From a virus: a stretch of 30,632 nt of DNA. The first letter of the stretch is position 1, and every line of letters starts with the position of its first letter. Below are positions 12,674-22,277 of this stretch, piece by piece. The stretch covers positions 1 through 30,632 of IMG/VR virus record IMGVR_UViG_3300034198_005786; one strand, 5' to 3'. The notes beneath the pieces were generated by a model. That model worked only from the letters and a program-made list of their open reading frames with translations. It had not been told where the DNA came from and did no database searches. The position numbers were made by a program, and so were the translations under genes.

Positions 12674-14628
12674 GCATAGTTTCCACAATACAATCTCCAC
12701 CGATTTGGTCGGCAGCATACAACCCCATTGTTTGGCAGTGTCAATCTGACCAAGTCAACCAGTTCCGATTTAAGTATGTCTTCGACGTCTACTTCGGGGG
12801 AGCAACCGGACCAGTTAGATTCAAAGTTCCAGCCAACCCTGCAGGGCTTGGCACCATCGACGTTTCGTCTTTGGTCCAGGTGGAACTAAGCATCAATGAA
12901 AATCTTCCGATGCTTAGCACAACCCCGTTCTACACTGGAGAAGCCTTAGCAACTGAGGTCTACGTTTTGGCTGGGGAGGAATACGCAACCACAGCAACAG
13001 GACCTTTGGTCATCTACGACGGTCTAGGATTTATTGGTGCCCCTGCGTACGGACTGTATGCAGATGGAAACTTTAGACCTGCACCGAACTACACAACCCC
13101 AGTGGTTGCCTGGGCGGCAGGACAAAACCCCCAAGACTATTACGACTGGTTGGCTCTTGGTGGAGAAGTTGCACTGGACTATGAGATGGCACTTGGACAA
13201 ACCCAAGACACCGGCGGAAAGTTCCTAACCCGTTGCCCTTATACGCCCCAGTCCATTAGATCGGACGAAGATTTTACGTTGACTTGGTTGAACTACAACT
13301 TCGAAGCTGCAACCGGACCGCAGAGAGTTCCGTATGCAATGAAGGCTTCCCTCTACAACAACGGAGTTTCTGTTGGGGAGAGCATCTTCTACAACACAAC
13401 CACAGAGGGCGGCGGACCTTGGCTGGACTGCGACGGACCTTACCCTGGAGGACCAACCGGAGCAGAGTGGTATCTGCAGTCGTTTAAGATTAACCCAGCC
13501 GAAATTACGACATACACCAGAACCAAATTTGAACTCTGGGCAAGCCAAGATCAACCACCATACTACGGATGGCAGTTCGGGGCTTTCTCTCCGACCGCAG
13601 ATGTGTTTCCTAACCAGATTTCATCTGGACTTACCCCACCAGTTTCAGGTGTAAGCATAGGTTCCGAAGACGACACTTGGCTAACCCTTAGTCCAACCAA
13701 TGCAACAGGTTCTACTGAGATTGTCTACAAAGCCATATCGGTACCCAACGGTTCAGTGTTAGAGTTAGAACTTGGTTCTTCCAACGCTTGGGGAACAGAT
13801 TTTCCTGAGTTCCAACTGTGGGGAAGTACGGGTGCTACCCTAACAACTGGTTCAAACTGGGAAAGGATAGGGGACTTTACGCCTTCGGAAAACCCAACTA
13901 ATTTTACTTACTATACATTTACTGGTACGGTAGCTAAAACTTACTATGCCCTAGGTCTTAGATTCAAAGTTTCTGGACCAACTCAGTACAACCAAACCTT
14001 GATTGGACCAACCGGTTACCCTTCAGCAACAAATCTAAACGTTATCAACAAGTGGGACATCACTTCTCCGTTGACCGCCCAGTTCGACCAGATTTGTCTA
14101 CAACTTTTCCCTAAAGCAACCCAGTTTTCCGACTGTGAACTTGGGGCTACGGGGCTAAGCGAAGAGATCTGTCTTACCATAGACGACACAAACTGCTGGG
14201 GATTCCAGCCAATCCGCTTCGCATGGCTAAATAACTTGGGCGGCAGAGATTGGTTTACCTTCATCAAGCGTAATACTTTCACTCAAGTGGCAGAAAGATC
14301 TACGTTCTACCAGCTTCCTGGGTACTGGTCGGGATCCTATTCAGTGCAGAACAACCAGCCGGCAAGGTTTGGTACCACAGTCTTTAACGTTGCCCTTGAG
14401 AACAGCTGGACAGCTTCGACAGATTGGCTAACCGAAGAACAATCGGCTTGGCTGAGAGGCATGTTTGCTTCCCCGCACGTTATAGTTTACCTGCCCGATA
14501 GAACAGAACCAGTTCAGGTTGTGATTACAGATGCATCTTATTCGGTGCAAACCATTCGCAGGGAAAACCTATTCCAATACTTTGTTTCATTTGTGGAATC
14601 TCAGCCGGACGTAGTACAAGGATATTAA
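12670..14628 (+). CDS. Large tail structural protein, 652 aa
   Basis: A Gly/Thr/Pro/aromatic-rich, beta-looking protein with no membrane segment. It lies between the tail chaperone and another large tail protein, so I infer a baseplate or distal-tail component. It carries many short Ala/Pro-Thr-Gly motifs (GGATGPV, TATGPLV, AATGPQ, GGPTGAE, NATGST, STGAT, IGPTGY, LGATGL). The C-terminal 80 residues (WLTEEQSAWLRGMFASP, then VIVYLPDRTEPVQVVITD, ending DVVQGY) look like a conserved folded domain. Several cysteines cluster around residues 490-510. I know no named family for it. Confidence 0.6.
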   Translation: MSIVSTIQSPPIWSAAYNPIVWQCQSDQVNQFRFKYVFDVYFGGATGPVRFKVPANPAGLGTIDVSSLVQVELSINENLPMLSTTPFYTGEALATEVYVLAGEEYATTATGPLVIYDGLGFIGAPAYGLYADGNFRPAPNYTTPVVAWAAGQNPQDYYDWLALGGEVALDYEMALGQTQDTGGKFLTRCPYTPQSIRSDEDFTLTWLNYNFEAATGPQRVPYAMKASLYNNGVSVGESIFYNTTTEGGGPWLDCDGPYPGGPTGAEWYLQSFKINPAEITTYTRTKFELWASQDQPPYYGWQFGAFSPTADVFPNQISSGLTPPVSGVSIGSEDDTWLTLSPTNATGSTEIVYKAISVPNGSVLELELGSSNAWGTDFPEFQLWGSTGATLTTGSNWERIGDFTPSENPTNFTYYTFTGTVAKTYYALGLRFKVSGPTQYNQTLIGPTGYPSATNLNVINKWDITSPLTAQFDQICLQLFPKATQFSDCELGATGLSEEICLTIDDTNCWGFQPIRFAWLNNLGGRDWFTFIKRNTFTQVAERSTFYQLPGYWSGSYSVQNNQPARFGTTVFNVALENSWTASTDWLTEEQSAWLRGMFASPHVIVYLPDRTEPVQVVITDASYSVQTIRRENLFQYFVSFVESQPDVVQGY

Positions 14629-14629
14629 T

Positions 14630-17464
14630 ATGAAAGCACAGTTATACGCCAAGAACACCCTTAACCAAACGGTACTTCTCCAACTAACAGAGGACTTTCC
14701 GATCAACATGAATCTGTCGGTGCAGGACCAAAATCCCTTCACCACAAATTCTTTCTATTCTGAAACGTTTAGGATTCCTGGACAGGGAGCGAACGGCAAG
14801 TTCTTCGAAGACGTCTACTCAGTCAACGGGGCGACCTTCAATGCTGGAAAAGCAGCAGAGGCCTGGATTTTAGCCGATGGTTTTATCTTCTCCATAGGAA
14901 ATCTTAGCTTGGTCAACGTTTACACAAACGACTACAGCGGGACCATCGAATACGAAGTGTTCTTTATGGGGGACACTTCCAACTTTGCAACGTCGGTTGG
15001 TGATGCTTTCATGAACACCATCGACACAACAGAGTTAAACCACAATCTAACCTACTCAGCCATTACGACTTCTTGGGGAGCCTCAGGGGGAACCACTGGT
15101 GGATTCAAAGATGGCAACGTGCTCTACCCGTTGTGTGAGTGGGGCTACGAATACGACAGCAACAACTACCCGACCCAAGCAACTCTTTCTGTAGGCTATC
15201 CCAAAGGTTCTTCTGGGCCCAAAGGTGGATCGTTCACAAACGGGGCTACTTCGGGGCTAACGCTAACCCAGTTTAAACCGGCAGTTAGAGTTAAGTGGCT
15301 GTGGGACAAGATCTTTTCGGACGCAGGGTTTACCTATAATTCGGACTTTATCAACTCAGAACTGTTCGATAATCTGTACATGATATCGGATTCGGTTTCC
15401 AGAACCAAACAGGATATCCAAGCAGGACTGTGCAAGATGACTGCAAACGACTTTACCCTCTTTACAGGGCAGCAAGAAATAGTTAGGTACACCAACACAA
15501 TTTCCAACGTAGACAGGGCTTTTGAACCTGTTACATCAACTTGGATTTCTCCGGCGGACGGAGACTTTACGTTCAACATCAGCGGCTACTGCTACTTCCC
15601 AATTGGCAACTTTGGATATCCACAGGGTGCTTTTAAAGTCTACGTCTACAAAAATGGTAGCACTTTAATAAACACCCCGGTAGTTAGGTTGACCCCAAAC
15701 CCCACTTTTTCCCTTGGTCCTTTTATAACCTATTGGCAGGAGAACCTAGTTGAAACTCTTTTACAGGGGGATAGAATTACTGTACAGATTCAACAGATGC
15801 CCTACGGAAACTCTTCTGCAGTATTCGGGGGAAACACCTTCCAGTGCGGAGACGCCCCGGATTTCGTTGTTGTTTCGTCTTTCTTCCCGGGCCAAGGAAC
15901 CCTAAAGAAAATAGAATTTATCAAAGCCATCACCACCATGTTTAATCTGGTGTGGGAGCCAAGCAGAGAAGAAGAAAAGAATTTCCAAATTCAGCCATGG
16001 GTTGACTGGGCAGAAAGCGGTTCTCAGAAAGACTGGACGAAACTCTTAGATGCTTCGACCGACATGCAGTTAACCCCTGCTTTTATCGGACAACCCCACA
16101 TTCTAAACTTTACTGGTCTTGACGATAGCGACCTACAGAACACAGAATACCAGGACGAATACAAGAGAAACTGGTTGTACAGAGAATTCAATTCTGGAAT
16201 TAAAGTTATTAGAGAGACTGGAGAAGTTTCTATTCCATTTGGGGGAACACCTTTGGAATCTATTCCTTCTAAACTTGTTACCCAATATCCAGATTGGGTT
16301 ATCCCAACGATGGGCAAACTGCTTCCCGGAGATCCTGCACAGAACCAATCTGGTAAAGTGCAGTCCATTCAGCCTAAACCCCGCATTCTGTTCTACAACG
16401 GGCTACAGAACAATCCTGTTCCCTGGTATTTAGACAACGATGCACTTGGCCCAACTGGAACAGCACAGAACCAATACCCACTTGTGTCGGAGTTTTCGTC
16501 TTTCCCGCCGGACAACTTTACAGAACTTGTTCTAAACTTCCAGTCTAAACCAGCCCTGTGGTCTAATGCTTCTACGTTTGTTCAGCAGTCTCAGAACGAC
16601 CTGTATGTGACCTATTGGCAGAAGTATATTGAGTGGATCTACAACGTCTACAACAGAAGAGTTACTGCAACCTTTAGACTTGACCCATACGACGTGCAAA
16701 ACCTTAAGTTCAACGATAAAGTTTGGGTTAAGGATTCTTGGTTCTTCGTAGAGAAGATCAACAACTACCCAGTAGGAGAAGTTGCACTGGTGGAAGTAGA
16801 CTTAATTAAGGTTCCAGATTCTATTACCCCTCCGGGCGTTGTTCCAGCAACAGGTCCAACAGGAGGAGTTTGCTTCTCAGTTGCAATCTGCAACAATGAA
16901 CCTGATCTAGAGATGGATCCCGTGTCCTGGACCTATGTGGATTGCAATTTAGAACTGCAGTCCATAACTCTCTATCCATCTACTTGTCAAACTTTGTGTG
17001 CGTTATACCCTAACCCTTATACACTGCCCAACAACTGGACTGAAATTCCCAACGGAAACTGCATAGATGGAATTTATGCAACCGCAGGTTCCTTTGTTGA
17101 AGTTGGTCTTACTGCAGGAGATTACATTGCAGAAGGAAAAATAACTACTGCACTTCTTTCTGGAGCAACCGCAGGACCAACGGGAACCTTTATTCCTATG
17201 CAGTACTTCACAGTCACAGGGGAAGACAGCATTTCAGTTCTGTACAACGTTCCATTTGGCTACGGGGCTAAGATGGATTTAATCTTTGCCAACGGGGCTT
17301 CCGGAGCAACGATATTCTCAGAAACTATCACCCTTAGAAAAGACGGAGTCATTGCTGCAACTGCTGCAAGAAATGCCCCACTATCTTATCAGCCAATTTC
17401 TGCCAAATGGCCTGCTGGAATTACCGGGGGAAGCTACTCAGCAGAATTGATACTAATCTACTAA
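14630..17464 (+). CDS. Large tail protein, 944 aa, possible tail hub or baseplate
   Basis: Begins 1 base after the preceding stop. The N-terminal 120 residues contain LYAKNTLNQTVLLQLTED and FYSETFRIPGQGANGKFFED, a pattern I associate with a tail-tip/baseplate family in Bacteroidota phages. The middle is beta-rich with aromatic residues. Residues about 765-830 are cysteine-rich (GGVCFSVAICNN, YVDCNLE, STCQTLCALYPN, then NGNCIDG). The C-terminus carries GATAGPTGT and NGASGATIF motifs and ends in a beta domain. The position before the tape measure gene suggests hub or tip. The Thr-Gly motifs concentrate in the C-terminal quarter. Confidence 0.6.
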   Translation: MKAQLYAKNTLNQTVLLQLTEDFPINMNLSVQDQNPFTTNSFYSETFRIPGQGANGKFFEDVYSVNGATFNAGKAAEAWILADGFIFSIGNLSLVNVYTNDYSGTIEYEVFFMGDTSNFATSVGDAFMNTIDTTELNHNLTYSAITTSWGASGGTTGGFKDGNVLYPLCEWGYEYDSNNYPTQATLSVGYPKGSSGPKGGSFTNGATSGLTLTQFKPAVRVKWLWDKIFSDAGFTYNSDFINSELFDNLYMISDSVSRTKQDIQAGLCKMTANDFTLFTGQQEIVRYTNTISNVDRAFEPVTSTWISPADGDFTFNISGYCYFPIGNFGYPQGAFKVYVYKNGSTLINTPVVRLTPNPTFSLGPFITYWQENLVETLLQGDRITVQIQQMPYGNSSAVFGGNTFQCGDAPDFVVVSSFFPGQGTLKKIEFIKAITTMFNLVWEPSREEEKNFQIQPWVDWAESGSQKDWTKLLDASTDMQLTPAFIGQPHILNFTGLDDSDLQNTEYQDEYKRNWLYREFNSGIKVIRETGEVSIPFGGTPLESIPSKLVTQYPDWVIPTMGKLLPGDPAQNQSGKVQSIQPKPRILFYNGLQNNPVPWYLDNDALGPTGTAQNQYPLVSEFSSFPPDNFTELVLNFQSKPALWSNASTFVQQSQNDLYVTYWQKYIEWIYNVYNRRVTATFRLDPYDVQNLKFNDKVWVKDSWFFVEKINNYPVGEVALVEVDLIKVPDSITPPGVVPATGPTGGVCFSVAICNNEPDLEMDPVSWTYVDCNLELQSITLYPSTCQTLCALYPNPYTLPNNWTEIPNGNCIDGIYATAGSFVEVGLTAGDYIAEGKITTALLSGATAGPTGTFIPMQYFTVTGEDSISVLYNVPFGYGAKMDLIFANGASGATIFSETITLRKDGVIAATAARNAPLSYQPISAKWPAGITGGSYSAELILIY

Positions 17465-17481
17465 ACAGAAACACACAAAAA

Positions 17482-17489
17482 TATACTTA
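17482..17489 (+). promoter_or_regulatory. TATACTT element upstream of the tape measure gene
   Basis: TATACTTA in a poly-A context, ending 6 bases before the ATG at 17496. If it is a -7 element, transcription would begin close to or at the ATG. No -33 TTG at the usual spacing. Confidence 0.45.
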
Positions 17490-17495
17490 TAGCAA

Positions 17496-19691
17496 ATGGC
17501 GGATATTAATTTTGAGGTAAGCGGCTTTAAGACCTTTAGACAGGAACTTAAAGACGCACAGATAGAGATGCAGAAGGTCATCGCCCAGTTTGGGGAGACC
17601 TCAGCACAAGCACAGAATGCAGCAAAGAACGTTGCAGAAATCAAAGACAAGATAGACGACGCCAACGATGCAGTTTCGTCTTTCACTGGTGCTGGACAGT
17701 TTCAAGCAGTAGGTAAAGCAGTACAAGCTACAGCTGGTGCATTTGCAGCTGCCCAAGGTGCAGCAGCACTCTTCGGTTCCGAATCAGAAGACCTGCAGAA
17801 GACGATGGCCAAACTGCAGGGTGCTTTGGCTTTGACCCAGGGTCTTGCTGCTCTTGAAGATGCAGGACGTGCATTCAAACAGTTGGGCACCGTAGCAGTT
17901 TCTGCTTTCAATGGAATCAAAGCAGCAATTGGTTCTTCTGGGATTGGTCTACTGGTCATTGCAATTTCTGCAGCAGTTGTAGGACTTACTAAAGCATTTG
18001 GGGATGCCGATGAACAAGAAAAGAAAAACCAGGAAACTGTCGACAGTCTTACCAAGTCTTATGAGAAATTAGGAGACGAAATTAATAGGGCTTCCGCCGA
18101 AAATAAAAGGTCTACAGATCTAAGAATAGCAGAGGCAGAGAGAGATAAAAAGTCCCTTGAAGAAATTGCTAAAATTAGAGAAGATGCTTCTTTAGAAGAA
18201 TCAAGACTTGTTATCGTCCAGATAGAAACCCTACAAGGTCAGTACGACAAGAGAAGAAAGCTTGCAATTGCTGCAGCAAAGAAAGAGGGCAAAGACGTTG
18301 AACTTGCAAAACAAGAATTTCAGGACGCCTACGAAAAACAACAAGCAGATCTAAACGAAAAGCTTTACAATCTTGACAATCAAAGAAAGATTGATGCGAT
18401 TAAACTTGAAGTAGACTTAGCTGCAGAGAGAAAAAAGAAAGACGAAGATGCTGCCAAGAAAAGAAAAGACAGGGCGAAGAATGAACTTGACGCCCTAAAT
18501 GCTCTTAACGAAGCAAGAAGAAAGAAGATAGAAGCTGGAACTCTTGACGAGCTTGACCTTGCTAAAGTTAAGTATGACAACGACTTAGCAAGACTAAAAG
18601 AGGCTAAGGATAAAGAACTTGCCCAGGAGGATTTAACTGAAAAGGCTAAAAAAGCCATCAGAGAAAAGTATGCACTTGAAGCAGATACTCTTCTGATCGA
18701 ATACAGTAAGACCCAGCAAGACATAATAGAAAAGAGAAACAAAGAACTTCTTGCTAAGGAAAAAGAGTATCAAGACCAGGTAAAACAAATTAGGGATACT
18801 GAACTTAAAACTCAGATTGAAAACACAGATGCCTATTTCACCCAGAGAGAAACTAAACTACTTGAATCGGGGCTAAGAGAAAGGGACTTGTTAAAAGCCC
18901 AAGACCAACTAGAATTAGAACGTCTTGAAGCACAACTTCAGAATGCAAAAGACTACGGGGAGAGCACAATAGAAATAGAAAAACAGATTGTAGAAAAGAA
19001 AAAGGGGATTAAAGACAAAGAAATTTCAGATACCCGTGCAAGAAACGAAGCACTGTTAGCTGCAGCTTCTGAACTTGTGGATGCTTTATCATCTCTTTCT
19101 AAGTCTCAGATGTCAAGAGAACTTGCAGCAGCAGAAGATAATGCAGCAAAGCAAGAGCAAATCAAAGAAGAATACTTCGAAAAAGACAAAAACTTCCAGT
19201 ATGCTAAGACTACTATAGCAGGTATCCAAGCCGGAATGCAAGCATTTGCCCAGGGTATGGAAATTGGAGGACCTGTTCTTGCAGGTGTTCTATTGGCTGC
19301 TTCAGCTGCAACCACACTGATCCAACTTGCAGCAATTGCTAACACCCAATACGTAGGATCTTCTTCTAGTTCTACTTCTAAAACTTCAGATTCCAAAGGA
19401 AAAGGTTCCCAGTATGCAGAAGGTGGACTTCTCTACGGACCTTCCCATAACATGGGCGGCATAAGAACTGCTCTTGGAGAGCTTGAAGGCGGTGAATTTG
19501 TGATTAACAAACAGTCTACTGCAGCTTTCCTACCACTTCTGCAGCAGATAAATGCAATGGGTAACCAAGGAAACCCACAGATGGCAGGGGTTGGTCAAGG
19601 TCCGTCTAACATAAGAGCCTACGTTTTGGCTGGAGATGTAACTTCCGCACAAGAAGCAAATGCAAGACTGAACAGTTTAGCCAAACTATAA
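17496..19691 (+). CDS. Tail tape measure protein
   Basis: A 731-aa protein with the classical make-up: an Ala/Gln-rich helical start, hydrophobic stretches near residues 60-95 (AVGKAVQATAGAFAAAQGAA), 145-170 (GIGLLVIAISAAVVGL) and 585-610 (LAGVLLAASAATTLIQLAAI), and a long highly charged Lys/Glu coiled coil between about 170 and 550. The C-terminus GELEGGEFVINKQSTAAF is typical of tape measures. It sets tail length; at roughly 0.15 nm per residue this predicts a tail of about 110 nm, in line with a siphovirus. A Ser-rich linker (GSSSSSTSKTSDSKG) precedes the C-terminal part. It is preceded by its own TATACTT element. Confidence 0.9.
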   Translation: MADINFEVSGFKTFRQELKDAQIEMQKVIAQFGETSAQAQNAAKNVAEIKDKIDDANDAVSSFTGAGQFQAVGKAVQATAGAFAAAQGAAALFGSESEDLQKTMAKLQGALALTQGLAALEDAGRAFKQLGTVAVSAFNGIKAAIGSSGIGLLVIAISAAVVGLTKAFGDADEQEKKNQETVDSLTKSYEKLGDEINRASAENKRSTDLRIAEAERDKKSLEEIAKIREDASLEESRLVIVQIETLQGQYDKRRKLAIAAAKKEGKDVELAKQEFQDAYEKQQADLNEKLYNLDNQRKIDAIKLEVDLAAERKKKDEDAAKKRKDRAKNELDALNALNEARRKKIEAGTLDELDLAKVKYDNDLARLKEAKDKELAQEDLTEKAKKAIREKYALEADTLLIEYSKTQQDIIEKRNKELLAKEKEYQDQVKQIRDTELKTQIENTDAYFTQRETKLLESGLRERDLLKAQDQLELERLEAQLQNAKDYGESTIEIEKQIVEKKKGIKDKEISDTRARNEALLAAASELVDALSSLSKSQMSRELAAAEDNAAKQEQIKEEYFEKDKNFQYAKTTIAGIQAGMQAFAQGMEIGGPVLAGVLLAASAATTLIQLAAIANTQYVGSSSSSTSKTSDSKGKGSQYAEGGLLYGPSHNMGGIRTALGELEGGEFVINKQSTAAFLPLLQQINAMGNQGNPQMAGVGQGPSNIRAYVLAGDVTSAQEANARLNSLAKL

Positions 19692-19697
19692 ACAAAA

Positions 19698-19705
19698 TAT
19701 ACTTA
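19698..19705 (+). promoter_or_regulatory. TATACTT element upstream of the prohead protease gene
   Basis: TATACTTA at 19698-19705, within AAAATATACTTAG, 7 bases before the ATG at 19713 and 6 bases after the tape measure stop. It follows the same layout as the elements at 17482 and 989. Confidence 0.45.
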
Positions 19706-19712
19706 GTAATAT

Positions 19713-21602
19713 ATGGAAAACAATAAAAAGGTAATCGAACTGGAAATCGTAGACGAACTGGAACAGTCCGGAGTTTCTGCTATTTCCCTTGTAGACGTTC
19801 CAGCCATAGAAAGAAATTGGCTAGCATTTAAAAGAGAAGAATTTGTAGAACCAGGAGCTGGTGAATCAGAAGACGAATTTGTTTCAAGATGCATTGGCGT
19901 TTTAGTTGGCGACGAAGGTTATGAAACTGACCAAGCAGCTGCGATTTGCTACAACACATACAGAGAAAAGCAGAGTGCTGAAGAGTTTGCAGCCACCTAC
20001 ACTGACTATCCAGAAGCAGCAGTAGAAAATGCCAAAAGAGCTTTGGCTTGGGCAGAAGAAAATGGCTGGGGAGACTGCGGTATGGGTCCAGGTAAAGCAC
20101 GTGCCAACCAACTTGCAAATAGAGAACCCATTTCGGAAGACACAATCGCAAGAATGTCCGCATTCCAAAGACACAAGCAGAACTCAGATACACCCTACGG
20201 CGAAGGTTGTGGCAAGTTGATGTGGGATGCATGGGGCGGAGATGCTGGAGTAGAATGGGCAGAAAGAAAGCTAAAGTCTATCAGGGAAGAAATGTCTATT
20301 GATACTGCAGGTTTGCCTACTTATGTAGACGAAGTGCCCAAGAAGAAAGCAAAAATGGAATCTGAAGAACTAGACATCTACGGCTACAGAACTTCTGACT
20401 TCCACATGTGTCCAGGTGCAATTGCAACTTTCACCCATCTGATGGAGATGAATCCTGACGAAGACACAATCGGAATGATCCGTGCAGCAGCAGTTATAGC
20501 GGACACAATCTTTGACCTGGAAGAAAGGGTAATCGAAGACGAATCTGCTTCTCTAAACGATGTGAAAGAAGCAGTAGTTCTAACCGATGACTTCTTCGAC
20601 GTCATGGGAGAAATAGACAAAGCTCTTGGAATGGAACATGATGTTGAGTATATGATTGGTCATGTCGAAAAGATTAAGTCCTACTACACAGAAGAATTTG
20701 CAGAACCAGCTTCTGGAAATAAAGGTGATAGACCACTTGCTAGAATTCCCGAAGAAGAAAGAGGTCGTACGGGTTCAGATAAAAACGAACCTGGAGACAC
20801 CAAGACTTCCAGAGGAGGAATAGAAGTTCCTGCAGATGTAGAGAAGACTTTGAAAGACAAGATAGCAAAGCACAACGAAGACAACCCACAAGATTCACAA
20901 AAAGCAGATCTTGGAATGCTAAAAGCAGTTTGGAGAAGAGGTTCTGGTGCCTATTCAGTAGGAACCCCCGGTAAAAGAGGAATGGCAAGACCACAGTGGG
21001 CCATGGCTCGGGTTAATTCTTTCCTAAACATTTTAGCTGGAAAGTCTTCTGGATACGACAAAGACTACACCCAAGACAACGACCTGCTACCTAAAGGTCA
21101 CCCAAAGCACTCAGAAGAAAAGATGTCTAAACTATTTTTTGCTTCTGAAGACCAACAGATTGTAGTTGGACCAGCTATGGTGCCGGACATGGAAATTCCC
21201 CGCAAGATAGAAGAAGGCCCCGAAAAAGGTAAACCCTACTGGGTTAAATTTTCTAAAGAAGTTATTTCTAAAATTGCAGAAAAGTTCATGAGAGAACTTC
21301 GCAATGCGAACACAAACATCCAGCACGACGAAGCAGCACCTGCTTCTTCCTATGTAATGGAAAGCTGGATAGTCGAAAACGAAGAAGACAAAGCCAACAC
21401 CCTTTATGGACTTGACCTTCCGGTTGGTTCATGGGTAGTTAAAATGAGAGTGCAGTCTCCAGAAATCTGGAAGCAGATAAAGGCTGGTAAGTTAAACGGA
21501 TTTTCTATCGAAGGAAACTTCATGGAAAGAGAAGACTACGAGCAATACCAAAAAGACAGGGAGCTTTATAACAGAGTTGTAAAAATCCTAAAAACTATCT
21601 AA
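19713..21602 (+). CDS. XkdF-like prohead protease with inserted domains
   Basis: A 629-aa protein. The N-terminal 45 residues (SGVSAISLVDVPAIERNWLA) and the C-terminal 165 (from KLFFASEDQQIVVGPAMVPD, through NIQHDEAAPASSYVMESWIV, to LNGFSIEGNFMER) form an XkdF/prohead-protease unit; the His and the downstream Ser are the expected active-site region. Between them lie about 420 extra residues in four blocks: a small Cys block (FVSRCIGVLVGDEGYETDQA), a block YPEAAVENAKRALAWAE...RMSAFQRHK...AWGG (about 92-193), a block YRTSDFHMCPGAIATF...AAAVIADTIFDLEERVIED (about 225-330), and a DUF5872-like block (ADLGMLKAVWRRGSGAY...WAMARVNSFLNILAGK, about 350-470). It likely cleaves scaffold and capsid during head maturation; the roles of the inserts are unknown. 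Confidence 0.8.
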   Translation: MENNKKVIELEIVDELEQSGVSAISLVDVPAIERNWLAFKREEFVEPGAGESEDEFVSRCIGVLVGDEGYETDQAAAICYNTYREKQSAEEFAATYTDYPEAAVENAKRALAWAEENGWGDCGMGPGKARANQLANREPISEDTIARMSAFQRHKQNSDTPYGEGCGKLMWDAWGGDAGVEWAERKLKSIREEMSIDTAGLPTYVDEVPKKKAKMESEELDIYGYRTSDFHMCPGAIATFTHLMEMNPDEDTIGMIRAAAVIADTIFDLEERVIEDESASLNDVKEAVVLTDDFFDVMGEIDKALGMEHDVEYMIGHVEKIKSYYTEEFAEPASGNKGDRPLARIPEEERGRTGSDKNEPGDTKTSRGGIEVPADVEKTLKDKIAKHNEDNPQDSQKADLGMLKAVWRRGSGAYSVGTPGKRGMARPQWAMARVNSFLNILAGKSSGYDKDYTQDNDLLPKGHPKHSEEKMSKLFFASEDQQIVVGPAMVPDMEIPRKIEEGPEKGKPYWVKFSKEVISKIAEKFMRELRNANTNIQHDEAAPASSYVMESWIVENEEDKANTLYGLDLPVGSWVVKMRVQSPEIWKQIKAGKLNGFSIEGNFMEREDYEQYQKDRELYNRVVKILKTI

Positions 21603-21628
21603 CAAGAAATGTCATGTTGTAAAACTGA

Positions 21629-21636
21629 TATACTTC
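21629..21636 (+). promoter_or_regulatory. TATACTT element upstream of the scaffold/capsid unit
   Basis: TATACTTC at 21629-21636, 33 bases before the ATG at 21670, leaving an A-rich leader of about 30 bases. This is the only late element with a sizeable leader, which may suit the very high expression needed for scaffold and capsid. The terminator at 23242 closes this unit. Confidence 0.45.
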
Positions 21637-21669
21637 TAAATATAAACCACTAAAAAATAAGTTTAACCT

Positions 21670-22242
21670 ATGAATTTCTATCAAGAAAAACTAAACCAAA
21701 TCAAGATTGCTCTAGGAATGGAAGTCAAGATGGCTGAAGCTATGTTGGAAGATGGTGTAACCAAAGTAGAAGCGGAAGCTTTTGAAGCAGGAAAAAAGAT
21801 ATTTGTTGTATCTGAATCCGGTGAAAAAGGTCCAGCTCCTGAAGGCACACACACTACCGAAGACGGAACTAAAGTTACTGTAGACGCCGAAGGAACAATC
21901 ACTGCAGTAGAGGAACCAAAACCAAAAGTTGAAGTTGAAATCGAAGCAGCAGCAGTAGTAGAAGATCCTGCTAAAGAAGAAGCTCCTGTTCCAACAGAAG
22001 GAGACATCATGAAAGAAGACATGAAAAAATTGGTTATGCAATGCATGGAAGCAATCGAAGAAGTTGCTAAAGAAGTTGCAGTAGTCAAAGAAGAAATGGC
22101 TTCCTACAAATCAAAGATGGAAAAAATGTCAGCTACACCAGCATCGACTAAGATTTCTACCTTTAACACTGAATCTCCAGAGCCATTAAACCCAATCGAA
22201 GCTAGACTTGAAAGCCTTAAAGCTATCAGATCTGGTAAATAA
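21670..22242 (+). CDS. Scaffold protein candidate
   Basis: A 190-aa protein, very rich in Glu, Lys, Ala and Val, between the prohead protease and the major capsid gene, where scaffolds normally lie. The middle is a low-complexity Glu/Pro/Val stretch (VEEPKPKVEVEIEAAAVVED). The segment MKKLVMQCMEAIEEVAKEVA continuing to MASYKSKMEKM is a good coiled coil. A short C-terminal domain (NPIEARLESLKAIRSGK) could bind capsid protein. Coiled-coil content and context support a scaffold; sequence similarity cannot be judged for such simple composition. Confidence 0.65.
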   Translation: MNFYQEKLNQIKIALGMEVKMAEAMLEDGVTKVEAEAFEAGKKIFVVSESGEKGPAPEGTHTTEDGTKVTVDAEGTITAVEEPKPKVEVEIEAAAVVEDPAKEEAPVPTEGDIMKEDMKKLVMQCMEAIEEVAKEVAVVKEEMASYKSKMEKMSATPASTKISTFNTESPEPLNPIEARLESLKAIRSGK

Positions 22243-22277
22243 TAACTAAACAAAACAAAAAATAATAAACTAAAACT

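Noticed and set aside
17702-18742. Minus-strand open frames opposite the tape measure gene
   Set aside because: Ala/Glu/Lys-rich coding produces long Ser/Leu/Phe-rich shadow frames on the other strand; nothing supports them.
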